NCBI GenBank assembly: GCA_900548145.1
Contig: URJB01000003.1
Span: 23,627-87,626, forward strand
Length of the DNA stretch: 64,000 nt
Source of the DNA: an uncultured Eubacteriales bacterium
Lineage (GTDB): Bacteria; Bacillota; Clostridia; Christensenellales; Aristaeellaceae
Direction of reading: 5' to 3'
The position numbers and the translations under genes were made by a program. This document shows, in pieces, positions 51,759-61,042 of this stretch. How positions within the stretch are numbered: position 1 is the stretch's first letter; the number at the start of each line of letters is the position of its first letter. Under the pieces are notes generated by a model. The model saw only the letters and a list, made by a program, of their open reading frames with translations. It had not been told where the DNA came from and did not search any database.

Positions 51759-52953
51759 AGACCGCTATGGCAATCCCATTTCCGCGCTGGGCTTCGGCTG
51801 TATGCGCTTTACCCGCAAGGGCGGAGCCTTCGATATCGACAAGACGGAAAAAGAGGTGCTCCGCGCTATCGAACTGGGCGTGAACTATTTCGACACGGCC
51901 TATCTGTACGTGGGCAACGAGGCCTGTCTGGGCGAGATCCTTTCCCGGAACCACCTGCGAGAAAAGGTGAACATCGCCACCAAGCTGCCCCAGTACAAGA
52001 TCGTCAGCGCCGAGGGGATCGAAAGCTGCTTTCAGGAGGAACTGCGCCGGCTGAAAACGGATTATATCGACTATTATCTGATGCATATGCTGACCGATAT
52101 CGCTTCGTGGGAGCGGCTGGAAAAGCTGGGCATTCGAGACTGGATCGCCCGGAAGAAGCGGGAAGGCGCGATTCGGCAGATCGGCTTTTCCTTTCACGGC
52201 AATACGGAAATGTTCCTGAAAATTTTGAACGCCTACGATTGGGATTTCTGCCAGATTCAATACAATTATATGGACGAAAACGCGCAGGCGGGCCGAAAGG
52301 GGCTGCAGGCTGCGGCGGAAAAAGGCATTCCCGTTATCATCATGGAGCCGCTGCGGGGCGGACGGCTGGTGGAGCTGCTGCCCGAAAAGGCCAAAGCCCT
52401 GATGGAGCGCCATACGCCCCGGCACAGCCCGGCGGAGTGGGCCCTGCGCTGGCTGTGGAACCAGCCGGAGGTGACCTGCGTCCTTTCCGGCATGAACAGT
52501 CTCGATATGGTGGAGGAAAACTGCCGGGTCGCTTCGGAGACGGAAGCGGGGGAATTCGGTTCGGAGGAAGAAGCTTTCTTTGCGGAGCTTCGGCGCATCA
52601 TCAATGAAAAAATGAAGGTGGGCTGCACCGGCTGCGGCTACTGTCTGCCCTGCCCGCGCGGCGTGGATATTCCCGATATTTTTCGCTGCTATAACGAGCT
52701 GTACACCGAAAGCCGCTTTGCAGGCTGGAAGGAGTATGTGCAGGTCATCGGCTTCCGCCGGGAGCCGGGGTTCGCCTCCCAGTGTGTGGGCTGCGGGAAG
52801 TGCAAGCAGCACTGCCCGCAGGGCATCGACATTCCTACCCAGCTGAAAAAGGCAGAGCGCGCTGCGTTCCCGCCCCTGCACCGCGCTATCGTCTACCCGG
52901 TGCGGAAATTCATTTTTCGGAAATCCAAGCAGCTTTCCGCTAAGAAAGGATAA
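51745..52953 (+). CDS. Aldo/keto reductase with C-terminal ferredoxin domain
   Basis: A 402-residue protein. Residues 1-~280 are an aldo/keto-reductase barrel (ISALGFGCMRF; FDTAYLYVGNE with the catalytic Tyr; YLMHML; IIMEPLRGGRL). Residues 290-360 hold two 4Fe-4S motifs (CTGCGYCLPCPRGVDIP and CVGCGKCKQHCPQGIDIP). This family is frequent in anaerobes and is thought to pass electrons between ferredoxin and a carbonyl substrate, which is unknown. It overlaps the acyltransferase gene and is followed 12 bases later by a GNAT gene. Confidence 0.9.
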   Translation: MQYRKDRYGNPISALGFGCMRFTRKGGAFDIDKTEKEVLRAIELGVNYFDTAYLYVGNEACLGEILSRNHLREKVNIATKLPQYKIVSAEGIESCFQEELRRLKTDYIDYYLMHMLTDIASWERLEKLGIRDWIARKKREGAIRQIGFSFHGNTEMFLKILNAYDWDFCQIQYNYMDENAQAGRKGLQAAAEKGIPVIIMEPLRGGRLVELLPEKAKALMERHTPRHSPAEWALRWLWNQPEVTCVLSGMNSLDMVEENCRVASETEAGEFGSEEEAFFAELRRIINEKMKVGCTGCGYCLPCPRGVDIPDIFRCYNELYTESRFAGWKEYVQVIGFRREPGFASQCVGCGKCKQHCPQGIDIPTQLKKAERAAFPPLHRAIVYPVRKFIFRKSKQLSAKKG

Positions 52954-52964
52954 AAGCCAAACGA

Positions 52965-53366
52965 ATGGAGATCAGAGAATACCGACAGTACGACGAACGG
53001 GAAATCCTGCTCCTTTACGCCAGTGTGGGCTGGACGGCCTATACCGATCAGCCGGAAACGCTGCGCAGGGGTTTTGAAAATTCCCTGCTGACGCTGGCCG
53101 CTTACGAAGAAAACCGGCTGATCGGCATCCTCCGGGCTGTGGGGGACGGGCAGACGATCGTTTTTGTGCAGGACTTACTGATCCTGCCGGAATATCAGCG
53201 CAGGGGCGTGGGTACGGCGCTGCTTCGGGAGCTGCTGGCCCGATACCCGCAGGTACGGCAGATCGAACTGACCGCGGACGACAGCCCGTCTCTTCTGGCC
53301 TTTTATCGAAGGACGGGTTTTGTGCCCATGAGCGAGCTGGGCTGCTGCGGACTGATGAAAGACTGA
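52965..53366 (+). CDS. GNAT-family N-acetyltransferase
   Basis: A 133-residue acetyltransferase of the GNAT fold. The acetyl-CoA-binding motif A is VQDLLILPEYQRRGVGTALLREL (read as VQDLLILPEYQRRG and VGTALLREL). Motif B ends AFYRRTGFVPMSE. It may acetylate an amine of a small molecule or protein; the substrate is unknown. It is the third gene of the acyltransferase-AKR-GNAT run and is followed by a strong bidirectional terminator. Confidence 0.85.
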   Translation: MEIREYRQYDEREILLLYASVGWTAYTDQPETLRRGFENSLLTLAAYEENRLIGILRAVGDGQTIVFVQDLLILPEYQRRGVGTALLRELLARYPQVRQIELTADDSPSLLAFYRRTGFVPMSELGCCGLMKD

Positions 53367-53378
53367 AAAAAGCAAATG

Positions 53379-53416
53379 AAAACGGCGTTCCGACCAGAAG
53401 ATCGGAACGCCGTTTC
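53379..53416. terminator. Bidirectional terminator between the GNAT gene and trxA
   Basis: AAACGGCGTTCCGA pairs perfectly with TCGGAACGCCGTTT. Confidence 0.85.
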
Positions 53417-53422
53417 GGCTTT

Positions 53423-53734
53423 TCAGCCCTTGAGCATATTCAGAATGTGCTGCTTGCTCTGCACGCCTACGGAGCGGTCTACCGCTTCGCCCTGACGGAA
53501 CACCATCAGCGTGGGAATGGACATCACATTGTAGCGGGCCGCCACGTTTGGCGCTTCGTCCACGTTCAGCTTTACGACCTTGCAGCCGGATACCTCCCCG
53601 GCGATCTCATCCACCACGGGACTGAGCATCTTGCAGGGGCCGCACCAGTCCGCATAAAAATCAACCAGCACGGTTTCAGCACTTTCCAGCACTTCCGCCT
53701 GAAAATTCTGTTCGTTTACTTTGGTCACAGCCAT
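53423..53734 (-). CDS. trxA: Thioredoxin
   Basis: A 103-residue thioredoxin starting MAVTKVNEQNFQAEVLES after AAAGGAGG. The active site is WCGPC and the cis-Pro is in MSIPTLMVF. It reduces protein disulfides in the cytoplasm with thioredoxin reductase. An upstream in-frame ATG lies before the ribosome-binding site and is unlikely to be used. It is monocistronic. Confidence 0.93.
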   Translation of the reverse strand: MAVTKVNEQNFQAEVLESAETVLVDFYADWCGPCKMLSPVVDEIAGEVSGCKVVKLNVDEAPNVAARYNVMSIPTLMVFRQGEAVDRSVGVQSKQHILNMLKG

Positions 53735-53975
53735 CGCAGGTTCCTCCTTTATCATCGCCCGCCGAAGCGGGCCTCTGTTAAAGTATATCCGTTCGAAGCG
53801 CCGGTGAAACCATATCGCCGCCGCTTCCTTTTTAGTATAAGCGAAGCGGCGGCTTCATGCAAACATTTTTCCGCAGAAACGACAAAACCTCGCATTTCAG
53901 CAAAGAATTGTCAGGGTATTTTCCCTGCGCAAAGGCAAAATAGCGTTGAACCCACATCAAGGAGGTGAAAAAAAG

Positions 53976-54212
53976 ATGGCAAAACAGAGCGGTTCCTCCC
54001 GAAACACCCAGACCACCGTGCCCGAAGCGCGTGCAGCGCTGGATAACATGAAGTATGAGATCGCCCGGGAACTGGGCATCAACTTCAATCAGGGCTACAA
54101 CGGCGACCTGAGCTCCCGGGAAAACGGCTACGTGGGAGGCTATATGGTGAAGCGCCTGATCGAACAGGCGGAGCGGCAGATGGCTTCTCAGGGCGGAAAG
54201 ACCTCCCGATGA
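53976..54212 (+). CDS. Alpha/beta-type small acid-soluble spore protein
   Basis: A 78-residue SASP (PEARAALDNMKYEIARELGI, then GYNGDLSSRENGYVGGYMVKR). These proteins coat spore DNA and protect it from UV and heat; the GPR protease degrades them at germination. The usual GPR site (T-E-F/I-A-S-E) is replaced by K-Y-E-I-A-R-E, matching the EIA core. The ribosome-binding site AAGGAGGTG is strong. It is followed by a second paralogue. This is the clearest evidence that the organism forms endospores. Confidence 0.92.
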   Translation: MAKQSGSSRNTQTTVPEARAALDNMKYEIARELGINFNQGYNGDLSSRENGYVGGYMVKRLIEQAERQMASQGGKTSR

Positions 54213-54242
54213 ACGGGAAATATTTGAATGAGGTGAAGGGAA

Positions 54243-54467
54243 ATGTATCAGAATCAGCAGAGCGGCACCAACAACGGCGGCATGGTCCCCGAGGCCAAGC
54301 AGGCCCTGAACAACATGAAGTTTGAGATCGCCAACGAACTGGGCATCAATCTCAAGCAGGGCTATAACGGCGATATGCCCAGCCGTCAGGCCGGTTATAT
54401 CGGCGGTTACATGGTCAAGCGCCTGATCGAACAGGCCGAACGCGCCATGAGCGGCAGCCAGAAGTAA
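54243..54467 (+). CDS. Alpha/beta-type small acid-soluble spore protein (paralogue)
   Basis: A 74-residue SASP with the GPR-type site KFEIANELGI and GYNGDMPSRQAGYIGGYMVKR. It is clearly a duplicate of the gene 30 bases upstream: the core from PEA to EQAER is highly similar, while the N-terminus differs (MYQNQQSGTNNGG). The pair is probably expressed in the forespore. A hairpin terminator follows at 54480-54518. Confidence 0.92.
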   Translation: MYQNQQSGTNNGGMVPEAKQALNNMKFEIANELGINLKQGYNGDMPSRQAGYIGGYMVKRLIEQAERAMSGSQK

Positions 54468-54479
54468 GCTTCTGAAAAA

Positions 54480-54518
54480 AGAGAGGCGGCACGATGAACG
54501 CATCGCGCCGTCTCTTTT
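54480..54518. terminator. Terminator between the SASP genes and the response regulator gene
   Basis: AGAGAGGCGGC pairs imperfectly with GCGCCGTCTCTTTT; the plus-strand T-run follows the stem. Confidence 0.65.
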
Positions 54519-54531
54519 GGTTTGTGGAGAA

Positions 54532-55641
54532 TCATTCCTTTGACTTTTCAGCGCTTTCCTGCGTGGCCAGCCATTTGCGGGGGGAGCAGCCGAAGACCCG
54601 CACAAAGCTTTTGGCAAAGCCGTCCTGATTCAGATAACCCAGCTGCTCGGCGATCTCGCCGCTTTTGCGGCCCTTGCGAAGCTCGCCAGACGCCCACTGC
54701 ATCTGCACGCCCTGCACATAGTCCGTGAAAGTTTTGCCGGTCTGCTGGTGGAACTGCCGGCTGAAATAGGAATAGTTCAGGTGCATCTGGGCGCACAGCT
54801 CCCGCAGATGGACGGGACGGCCCGGGTTGGACTGAACGTAGCTGACCGCCCAGAGCACCGGGTTGTTCTGCTTGAGCATCTGATCGTTGGTCATGGCCTC
54901 GGAATAGAACGCGGTGCGGCTCTGACCGTCCAGCCGGGCGATCTGCAGGGCGCGTCCGGCTTGACGGAGCCGTTCCGCCGTGAGCGGCCCGGGCAGGCTG
55001 GCACCGATCCAGACGTTTTGCCCGGCGCACCATTGCTCAAAGACCGTGTGCTCGTCGGAAAAAAGCATCAGCTCGCCGCCGAGGGTCAGATAAGACCAGC
55101 GGAAGGGCAGCACCGTATCCCTTGGCAGTGGGGGAGAGAGCCGAACCGCCTGAACGACGGCGGGAGGGCGGTGCATACCGGCTTTTTCGAACCACTCCGG
55201 GGCGATCTCCGAAGGCTCCTGCGCCAGCAGGGCCTTTTCCAGCTTCATCCGGCCCAGCAGCCATTGGTTTTCCAATGTCGCCACAGCCTTGCTGACGGCG
55301 GCGGTCAGCTCGCTTTCGCTGTAGGGCTTCAGCAGATAATCCCGCACGCCCAGCTCCATGGCCCGCCGGGCATATTCGAAAATTTCGTGAGCCGTTATAA
55401 CGATACAGGCCATGGGAATGGGCTGCAGCTTTTCCGCCCGTTCGATCAGCCCCAGCCCGGACAGCGCGTCCATTTGAATGTCGGTGATGAGCACGGCAAT
55501 GGATTCAGCGGCCAGAATCTCCAGCGCTTCCTCGCCGCTGTAGGCCGCCCAGATGCGGTCGCCGGGGCGGATGATTTTTCGAAGTCTGCGGAGGGTGCCG
55601 TCGCAGATGGCCGGTTCGTCGTCCACAACCAGATAATTCAC
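54532..55641 (-). CDS. Response regulator, YesN/AraC type
   Basis: A 369-residue two-component regulator. The receiver domain (1-~120) starts MNYLVVDDEPAICDG; the phospho-acceptor is the Asp of VLITDIQMD, and the conserved Lys is in YLLKPYSE. The C-terminal ~100 residues hold two AraC helix-turn-helix motifs (HLRELCAQMHLNYSYFSRQF; GEIAEQLGYLNQDGFAKSFV). It overlaps the kinase gene by 4 bases and very likely activates the LplB/LplC-type sugar importer operon upstream. Confidence 0.9.
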   Translation of the reverse strand: MNYLVVDDEPAICDGTLRRLRKIIRPGDRIWAAYSGEEALEILAAESIAVLITDIQMDALSGLGLIERAEKLQPIPMACIVITAHEIFEYARRAMELGVRDYLLKPYSESELTAAVSKAVATLENQWLLGRMKLEKALLAQEPSEIAPEWFEKAGMHRPPAVVQAVRLSPPLPRDTVLPFRWSYLTLGGELMLFSDEHTVFEQWCAGQNVWIGASLPGPLTAERLRQAGRALQIARLDGQSRTAFYSEAMTNDQMLKQNNPVLWAVSYVQSNPGRPVHLRELCAQMHLNYSYFSRQFHQQTGKTFTDYVQGVQMQWASGELRKGRKSGEIAEQLGYLNQDGFAKSFVRVFGCSPRKWLATQESAEKSKE

Positions 55642-57356
55642 GGCGTTTCGCCCCTTTCCAACGGAATGGTCAGTTGAAATTCCGTCTTTTCTTCATCGGA
55701 GTTCATTCCCAGCGAGTAGCGCCCGGCATAGTGCAGCGTCAGACGTTTGATCAGATTGCGCAGCCCCACGCTGCCGGATGACCATTGGGCGGGATCGGCG
55801 CAGGCCTTCCGCATTTCTTCCAGCTTGTCCGGGGCGATGGGACGGCCGTCGTTGGAAATGCGGATCGCCAGCGTCGAACCCTCCGCTTCGGCGGAAACCA
55901 GCAGGTGCAGCGGCTTGGAGCGAATGAGCCCATGCCGGATGGCATTTTCCAGAATGGGCTGGAAGGTGAAGCGAAGCAGCTGGGCGTGATCCAGCGACGG
56001 ATCCCACCGAATGTCGATCTGGATATTCTGGCGCTTCATCACGCTCATGAAGTCCACGTAGGCGTACATTTGCGCGCGTTCCTGCTGCAAAGTAGACATG
56101 GGGGAATCCGACAGGTTGTAGCGCAGGATGACCCCCAGCCGGGAAATGGCCTCCGGCAGTTGGGCGGCTTCCTCCGCGTTTTCGATCTCCACTTCCAGCC
56201 ATTGCAGCGAATTAAAGAGAAAATGGGGGTTGAGCTGATATTGCAGCGCCAGCGACTGCAGTTCCTGTTTGGCGCGTTCCTCCTGCAAAAGGCGCTCCTT
56301 CTGCTGATCCAGCCGGGTCACCAGCAGGTTGTAGGCCTTGACCAGACTGCCTACCTCGTCTGCGCCTTCCTGAGGCAGAGCAATGTGATAGTCGTCCTCC
56401 GTGATGTGGTTGACCGCCTCCGTGGTCTGGTTCAGGCGATTGAGCATTTCGTTGAGCAAATGGGAGGAAAGCAGATACATGCCGAAAACGGCAAAGAGAA
56501 ACAGAAGCACAAAGGGCAGCGCGGCCAGCAGGAAATGGGAGAAAAGAGCAGGCACGCTGACGCAGGTATAGGCGGTCAGTCCGTCCTGATCCAGCTCCGA
56601 CCGCTGCCAAAGCTTTCCACCGCCAAGGTACTGACCGTTCTGAAAAAGCTCCGCGTCCGGCTCGATGATCTCCGTGGGGAAAATGCTTTGCCCCTGCGCG
56701 TAAAACAACAGGGAGCCGGAGGCAGCCTCCGCGCCGCTGAGCAGTCCGCGCAGGTCGGCGCTCAGGCGGATCACACCCACCAGCTTTCCGGCGGAGGAGA
56801 AGACCTTGCGGTCGAACAGATATTCTTCTTCCATACCGCTGAATTCCGTCAATTTGGAAATGGCTTCCGGCAGGAGCGCATCCAGCCCATGCCATTGGCG
56901 GATGCGGTCGGAAGCCAGAAACGCGCTGAAAGCCGCGTTATCCCGGTAACGTTCCACTGAAAGTACGGTGGACCAGTGCTCCAATTTCGCGTCGTCCAGA
57001 TAGATCAGCACGAAATTTGCGTCAAACACGGAAAGGGAAGCCTGCACGATCATCAGTTCCCGCATGACGGTGCTGCTGAGCATCATCCGATCGACCAGCC
57101 CCTCCGAAGGGGTCAGCAGGGAAAGCACAGCGGAATCGCTGGCCAGCGTGTTCACCAGACTCTCCGCCTGTGCTTCCATGATGCGCACATCGTTGCGCAG
57201 GGCCGTCAGCACGGCCTGATTTTCCTTGCCGACGTTTTTCAGGTAGCTTTTCCAGCTCATGCCGGACAAGAGCAGCCCCAGCCCGCAGCACGGAAGCAGC
57301 GAGAATAAAAGCAGCATACATTTCAGCCGTGTTTTCAGCGGTCGTCCCTTCAGCAT
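55638..57356 (-). CDS. Sensor histidine kinase, YesM type
   Basis: A 572-residue membrane kinase starting MLKGRPLKTRLKCMLL after GGGAGGG; an ATG six codons earlier overlaps that site. Two helices (about 10-30 and 280-300) enclose a large extracytoplasmic sensor domain. HAMP follows, then the His_kinase domain (QLNPHFLFNSLQWLEVE, with the phospho-His) and HATPase (PILENAIRHGL; ISNDGRPI). YesM kinases sense sugars, often through the binding protein of a neighbouring importer, here 57456-58997. Confidence 0.9.
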   Translation of the reverse strand: MLKGRPLKTRLKCMLLLFSLLPCCGLGLLLSGMSWKSYLKNVGKENQAVLTALRNDVRIMEAQAESLVNTLASDSAVLSLLTPSEGLVDRMMLSSTVMRELMIVQASLSVFDANFVLIYLDDAKLEHWSTVLSVERYRDNAAFSAFLASDRIRQWHGLDALLPEAISKLTEFSGMEEEYLFDRKVFSSAGKLVGVIRLSADLRGLLSGAEAASGSLLFYAQGQSIFPTEIIEPDAELFQNGQYLGGGKLWQRSELDQDGLTAYTCVSVPALFSHFLLAALPFVLLFLFAVFGMYLLSSHLLNEMLNRLNQTTEAVNHITEDDYHIALPQEGADEVGSLVKAYNLLVTRLDQQKERLLQEERAKQELQSLALQYQLNPHFLFNSLQWLEVEIENAEEAAQLPEAISRLGVILRYNLSDSPMSTLQQERAQMYAYVDFMSVMKRQNIQIDIRWDPSLDHAQLLRFTFQPILENAIRHGLIRSKPLHLLVSAEAEGSTLAIRISNDGRPIAPDKLEEMRKACADPAQWSSGSVGLRNLIKRLTLHYAGRYSLGMNSDEEKTEFQLTIPLERGETP

Positions 57357-57399
57357 CGGTCGTTCCCTCCCCATGGGGTCATTGTAACATAAAAAGGAG

Positions 57400-57431
57400 G
57401 GCTGCGGCGAAAAACGTTTTTCGCCGCAGCC
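57400..57431 (-). terminator. Terminator between the sugar-importer operon and yesM
   Basis: GGCTGCGGCGAAAAAC pairs with GTTTTTCGCCGCAGCC as a perfect palindrome. On the minus strand it is followed by CTCCTTTTTAT. Confidence 0.8.
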
Positions 57432-57455
57432 CGTTGAGTTTTCGGTCAGGTAGGC

Positions 57456-58997
57456 TCAGCGGAAGGTATAGCTGGTTCCGTTGGCCTCGTTATAGGCGTT
57501 CAGCAGAGAGGTGCGCACCTGCTCGCCGCCCATGTTCAGGTAGGTGGACACGAAGTTGTCCCAATCCTTGTCCAGATCCAGTTCGCCCATGATGAACTTG
57601 GTGATGTTGTTGTCCATGTAGCTTTCCAGTTCACTGTTGAGCTTGGTGTATTCGTCGGTGATGATGCCGGTGAACAGATCCTGATAGACCTTGGCGTTCA
57701 TGCAGCTTTCCAGACCGGCGGCGCGATACTGGCCGTAGTTGCTCTCGTCCAGCTTGTACAGACGGGACTGCAGGTCCAGGTTCTCAATGAACTTGTACAG
57801 TTCCATATCGGAGATTTCGTCGCCGTTCTTGTTCTTGCCGTCCATGCCCCAGTACCAGGTCACGTTGCCGGCGTCGTCCATTTCGAAGTAGTTGCCTTCC
57901 ACGCCGCACTGGCAGGTATACCAGCCGTAGGGAGTGCACTGCCAGTTGATGAGCTCCAGCACCTTATCCACGTTCTTGCAGCTGCTGGTGATGCCCAGTA
58001 CACGCCAGATGGGGTCGGTGCCGATCAGGCCGGACTTGCCGTCGGGGCCCACGATGGGGTCGACCAGCGTGATCTTGCCGGTGGGGCAGTTGTCCAGGAA
58101 GCCGTACTTCACGTACACGGAGCCGGGGTTGGACCACCAGCAGGGCCAGAAGCCCATCTTGCCGGTAGCAAACTTCTCATAAGCCTGAGAGTTGGAGTTG
58201 GTGAAAATTTCGGGATCCATGTAACCGGCGGCGTAGATGTCGTGCAGGTAGCTGACGGCAGCCTTGTATTCGTCGGAGATCACGTTGGTGGTCACGGTGC
58301 CGTCGTCGTTGAGCAGGTACTGCTGGCCGGGGGCCGCGCCAAACGCACCGAAGATGGTGGACAGGTAGTTCATGCTGTAGATGTTGTGCATACCGTAGGT
58401 GCTCAGACCATAGGTGTCGTTCAGACCGTTCTGGTCGGGGTCATCCTCGGTGAAGGCGCGCAGCACTTCGGTCAGCTCGTCGATGGTGGCAGGCACCTGC
58501 AGACCCAGGTTATCCAGCCAGTCCTGACGGATAGCGGTGGTCAGCATGGAGGTGTTCACGGAACGGGTCGGGATGCCGTAGATCGCGCCGTCCACCTTCA
58601 TGCGGTTCCAGCACATTTCGCCCTGGTCGCCGGTGTTCACATAGTCCATCAGATCAGAGTACTGATCCACCAGACCGGTCAGGTCGGTGAACAGGCCTTC
58701 GTTGGCGTACTCCACATAGGTGCGGTACTCCATCAGGATCAGGTCGGGGATATCGCCGGAGGCGATGGTCAGCGCCAGCTGCTGGGTGAAGTTTTCCGAC
58801 ACGCAGATCAGCTGCAGGTCGATGTTCAGGGTCTTGAGGATGTAGTCGTGGATCTCGTCCGTGTAGGCGTTCTGGGGACGGCCGTTTTCCCACATGGCGG
58901 TGATGACCACGGGTTCCTCGGCGCTTTCCGCCACTGCCGCAGGCAGCAGGGAAAGAAGCATCATGGAAGCCAACAGGATTGCCAGGATCTTTTTCAT
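57456..58997 (-). CDS. Sugar-binding protein of an LplA/YtcQ-type ABC importer
   Basis: A 513-residue extracellular solute-binding protein starting MKKILAILLASMMLLSLLPA after GGAGAAAAG. The signal peptide ends AVA|ES with no lipobox Cys. The mature part has the large-family features (YTDEIHDYILKTLNIDLQL; ASGDIPDLILMEY; YGIPTRSVNTSM). Relatives bind oligosaccharides such as pectin- or xylan-derived sugars. It is the third gene of the importer operon. Its ATPase is not encoded here; a shared MsmX-type ATPase is likely. Confidence 0.87.
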   Translation of the reverse strand: MKKILAILLASMMLLSLLPAAVAESAEEPVVITAMWENGRPQNAYTDEIHDYILKTLNIDLQLICVSENFTQQLALTIASGDIPDLILMEYRTYVEYANEGLFTDLTGLVDQYSDLMDYVNTGDQGEMCWNRMKVDGAIYGIPTRSVNTSMLTTAIRQDWLDNLGLQVPATIDELTEVLRAFTEDDPDQNGLNDTYGLSTYGMHNIYSMNYLSTIFGAFGAAPGQQYLLNDDGTVTTNVISDEYKAAVSYLHDIYAAGYMDPEIFTNSNSQAYEKFATGKMGFWPCWWSNPGSVYVKYGFLDNCPTGKITLVDPIVGPDGKSGLIGTDPIWRVLGITSSCKNVDKVLELINWQCTPYGWYTCQCGVEGNYFEMDDAGNVTWYWGMDGKNKNGDEISDMELYKFIENLDLQSRLYKLDESNYGQYRAAGLESCMNAKVYQDLFTGIITDEYTKLNSELESYMDNNITKFIMGELDLDKDWDNFVSTYLNMGGEQVRTSLLNAYNEANGTSYTFR

Positions 58998-59055
58998 GGT
59001 TCTTTTCTCCTTTTGTTTTTTATTTGCCTTGCGTTTTGCCAACGCAACGAAAGCC

Positions 59056-59931
59056 TTAGCCTTTCAGGGAACCGACCATCACGCCCTTGACGAAGTAGCG
59101 CTGCAGGAAGGGGTAGACGCAGATGATGGGCAGGGCGGTGACGACGATCATCGCGTCCTTCAGCATTTCGGAGGCGATGTTCTGAATGCCGTCGTCGTAC
59201 ATAAGGGAATCCAGCTCGCTGGACATGATGATCTGCCGCAGCAGCGCCTGCATGGGCCATACCGTCTTTTTGGTAATGAAAATCAGCGCGTAATAGTAGG
59301 CGTTCCAGTAGTCCACCGCGTAGAACAGGGTAATGGTGGCGATGGCGGAGGTGGACAGAGGCAGCAGGATCCGCCACAGATAGGTGGTCACACTGGCACC
59401 GTCCAGCACGGCGGCCTCATACAGCGCGTCGGGCACACCTTGGAAGAAATTGCGCATGATGATGAGGTTATAGGTGCTGATGCATACCGGCAGGATCAGC
59501 GACCACAGCGTGTTGAGCAGGTTCAGCCGCCGCACCTGCAGGTACAGGGGCACCAGACCGCCGCTGAACAGCATGGTGAACACCACGAAGAAGGTCAGCA
59601 GGTTCCGTCCGGGCAGCTCTTTCCGGGAAAGAACGAACGCACCCAGAATGGTCAGGAACATGCTCATCAGCGTGCCGACGATGGTGATAAACAGGGTGTT
59701 GCCGTAAGCGGTGGGCACCAGCTCGTTGCGGAATACCTGCTGGTACGCTTCCAGATGCAGCCCGTCGGGCCAGAGGATGAAGGTAGTGTTCTGGACATGG
59801 GAGAGCGAAGAAAAGGAGCAGACGATCACGTACCAGAATGGGTAGAGCATCACGAAGATGATCAGCAGCAGGATCAGGGTGGAGATCACCCGGAAAACTT
59901 TTTCGCCCGTGCTAAGCTGTTTCACTTTCAT
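59056..59931 (-). CDS. Sugar ABC permease, LplC/YtcP type
   Basis: A 291-residue permease with six helices and an EAA loop (DALYEAAVLDGASVTTYLWRI). The start MKVKQLSTGEKVFRVISTL and PFWYVIVCSFSS are typical of LplC/YtcP (CUT1). Its ATG overlaps the stop codon of lplB by one base (TAATG), so the two halves of the channel are made together. Confidence 0.9.
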   Translation of the reverse strand: MKVKQLSTGEKVFRVISTLILLLIIFVMLYPFWYVIVCSFSSLSHVQNTTFILWPDGLHLEAYQQVFRNELVPTAYGNTLFITIVGTLMSMFLTILGAFVLSRKELPGRNLLTFFVVFTMLFSGGLVPLYLQVRRLNLLNTLWSLILPVCISTYNLIIMRNFFQGVPDALYEAAVLDGASVTTYLWRILLPLSTSAIATITLFYAVDYWNAYYYALIFITKKTVWPMQALLRQIIMSSELDSLMYDDGIQNIASEMLKDAMIVVTALPIICVYPFLQRYFVKGVMVGSLKG

Positions 59932-60881
59932 TACCAGATGCCTCCTTCCCCGTCCGTCAGTTTTTTAGCGGCTTTGTTGGTGGCAAAGATCATGACCAGA
60001 CCCACCAGCGACTTAATCAGGCCGGTAGCCGTAGCCACGGAGAAGTTGTTGGAGGAGTTGAGACCCATGCGGTAGACGAAGTAGTCCAGCGTTTCGCCCT
60101 TGTCCAGCACCGCCTTGTTGATGAGGGCGAAAATCTGGTTGAAGGAAATGCTCAGGAAGTTGCCGACCTCCAAAATCAGCATCACGGCGATGCAGGTACG
60201 GATGCCGGGCAGCGTCACATGCCAGATGCGTTTCAGCCGACCCGCGCCGTCGATGTAGGCCGCTTCGTACAGCTGATCGTCAATGCCCGTGATGGCCGCC
60301 AGATATACGATGGAGCCCCAGCCCAGATTCTTCCACATGCTGGAGAACAGCACGATGTTGTAGAAGTACTGGCTCTGGCCCAGGAAGTTCTTGGGGGTCC
60401 CGCCCAGCATTTTGATGACGTTGTTCACTACGCCGGTGTTGGGGGAGAGCAGCATGTACACCAGACCGCCCGCCACGGACCAGGAAATGAAGTGGGGCAG
60501 ATAGCTGATGGTCTGAGCCGTCTTTTTCAGCCGGGGACTCTGCACTTCATTCAGCAGCAGGGCGAACAGGATCGGCAGCGGGAAGGAGAAGACCAGACGC
60601 TGTACCGCCATGATGAGCGTGTTGCGGATGGCCTGCAGGAACGAGGGCAGGGAGAACAGATACACGAAGTTGTCGAAGCCCACGAATTTGCTGGCCCCGA
60701 TGCCCTTGAGAATTTTGAAATCCTGAAAGGCGATCACCAGTCCGCCCATGGGAACATACTGGAAAATAATGTACCAGACAGCCACCGGCAAAAACAGCAG
60801 ATACAGACGGATATGATCCTTCTGGAGTCTTTTTCGGGATCTGCTGCTGGGCTGCACCGCTGCAGTGACAGCATTCCGCAT
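59931..60881 (-). CDS. Sugar ABC permease, LplB type
   Basis: A 316-residue permease starting MRNAVTAAVQPSSRSRKRLQ after AAAGGATG; a TTG 11 codons earlier is possible but less likely. It has the LplB features (LYLLFLPVAVWYIIFQYVPM; FVGFDNFVYLF; EAA loop QLYEAAYIDGAGRLKRIW). It is the first gene of the operon lplB-lplC-binding protein. A TATACT lies just upstream (60918-60923), but no clear -35 box, as expected of a promoter that needs the YesN activator. Confidence 0.9.
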   Translation of the reverse strand: MRNAVTAAVQPSSRSRKRLQKDHIRLYLLFLPVAVWYIIFQYVPMGGLVIAFQDFKILKGIGASKFVGFDNFVYLFSLPSFLQAIRNTLIMAVQRLVFSFPLPILFALLLNEVQSPRLKKTAQTISYLPHFISWSVAGGLVYMLLSPNTGVVNNVIKMLGGTPKNFLGQSQYFYNIVLFSSMWKNLGWGSIVYLAAITGIDDQLYEAAYIDGAGRLKRIWHVTLPGIRTCIAVMLILEVGNFLSISFNQIFALINKAVLDKGETLDYFVYRMGLNSSNNFSVATATGLIKSLVGLVMIFATNKAAKKLTDGEGGIW

Positions 60882-60993
60882 TGCACACACATCCTTTGAA
60901 CGTTTATGGGTCAAGTATACCCTGACAATTTACAAAGCGGAACTATCTGATTTGTGATTTTTCCGTCCATATTTTACTGTTTTTGATAAAAAG

Positions 60994-61022
60994 AACCCGG
61001 CAGGTAAAATCCTGCCGGGTTT
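60994..61022 (-). terminator. Terminator of the stator-like operon
   Basis: AACCCGGCAGG pairs with CCTGCCGGGTT; on the minus strand CTTTTTATC follows. Confidence 0.8.
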
Positions 61023-61042
61023 CATGTGCTCAAAGGGGCTTG

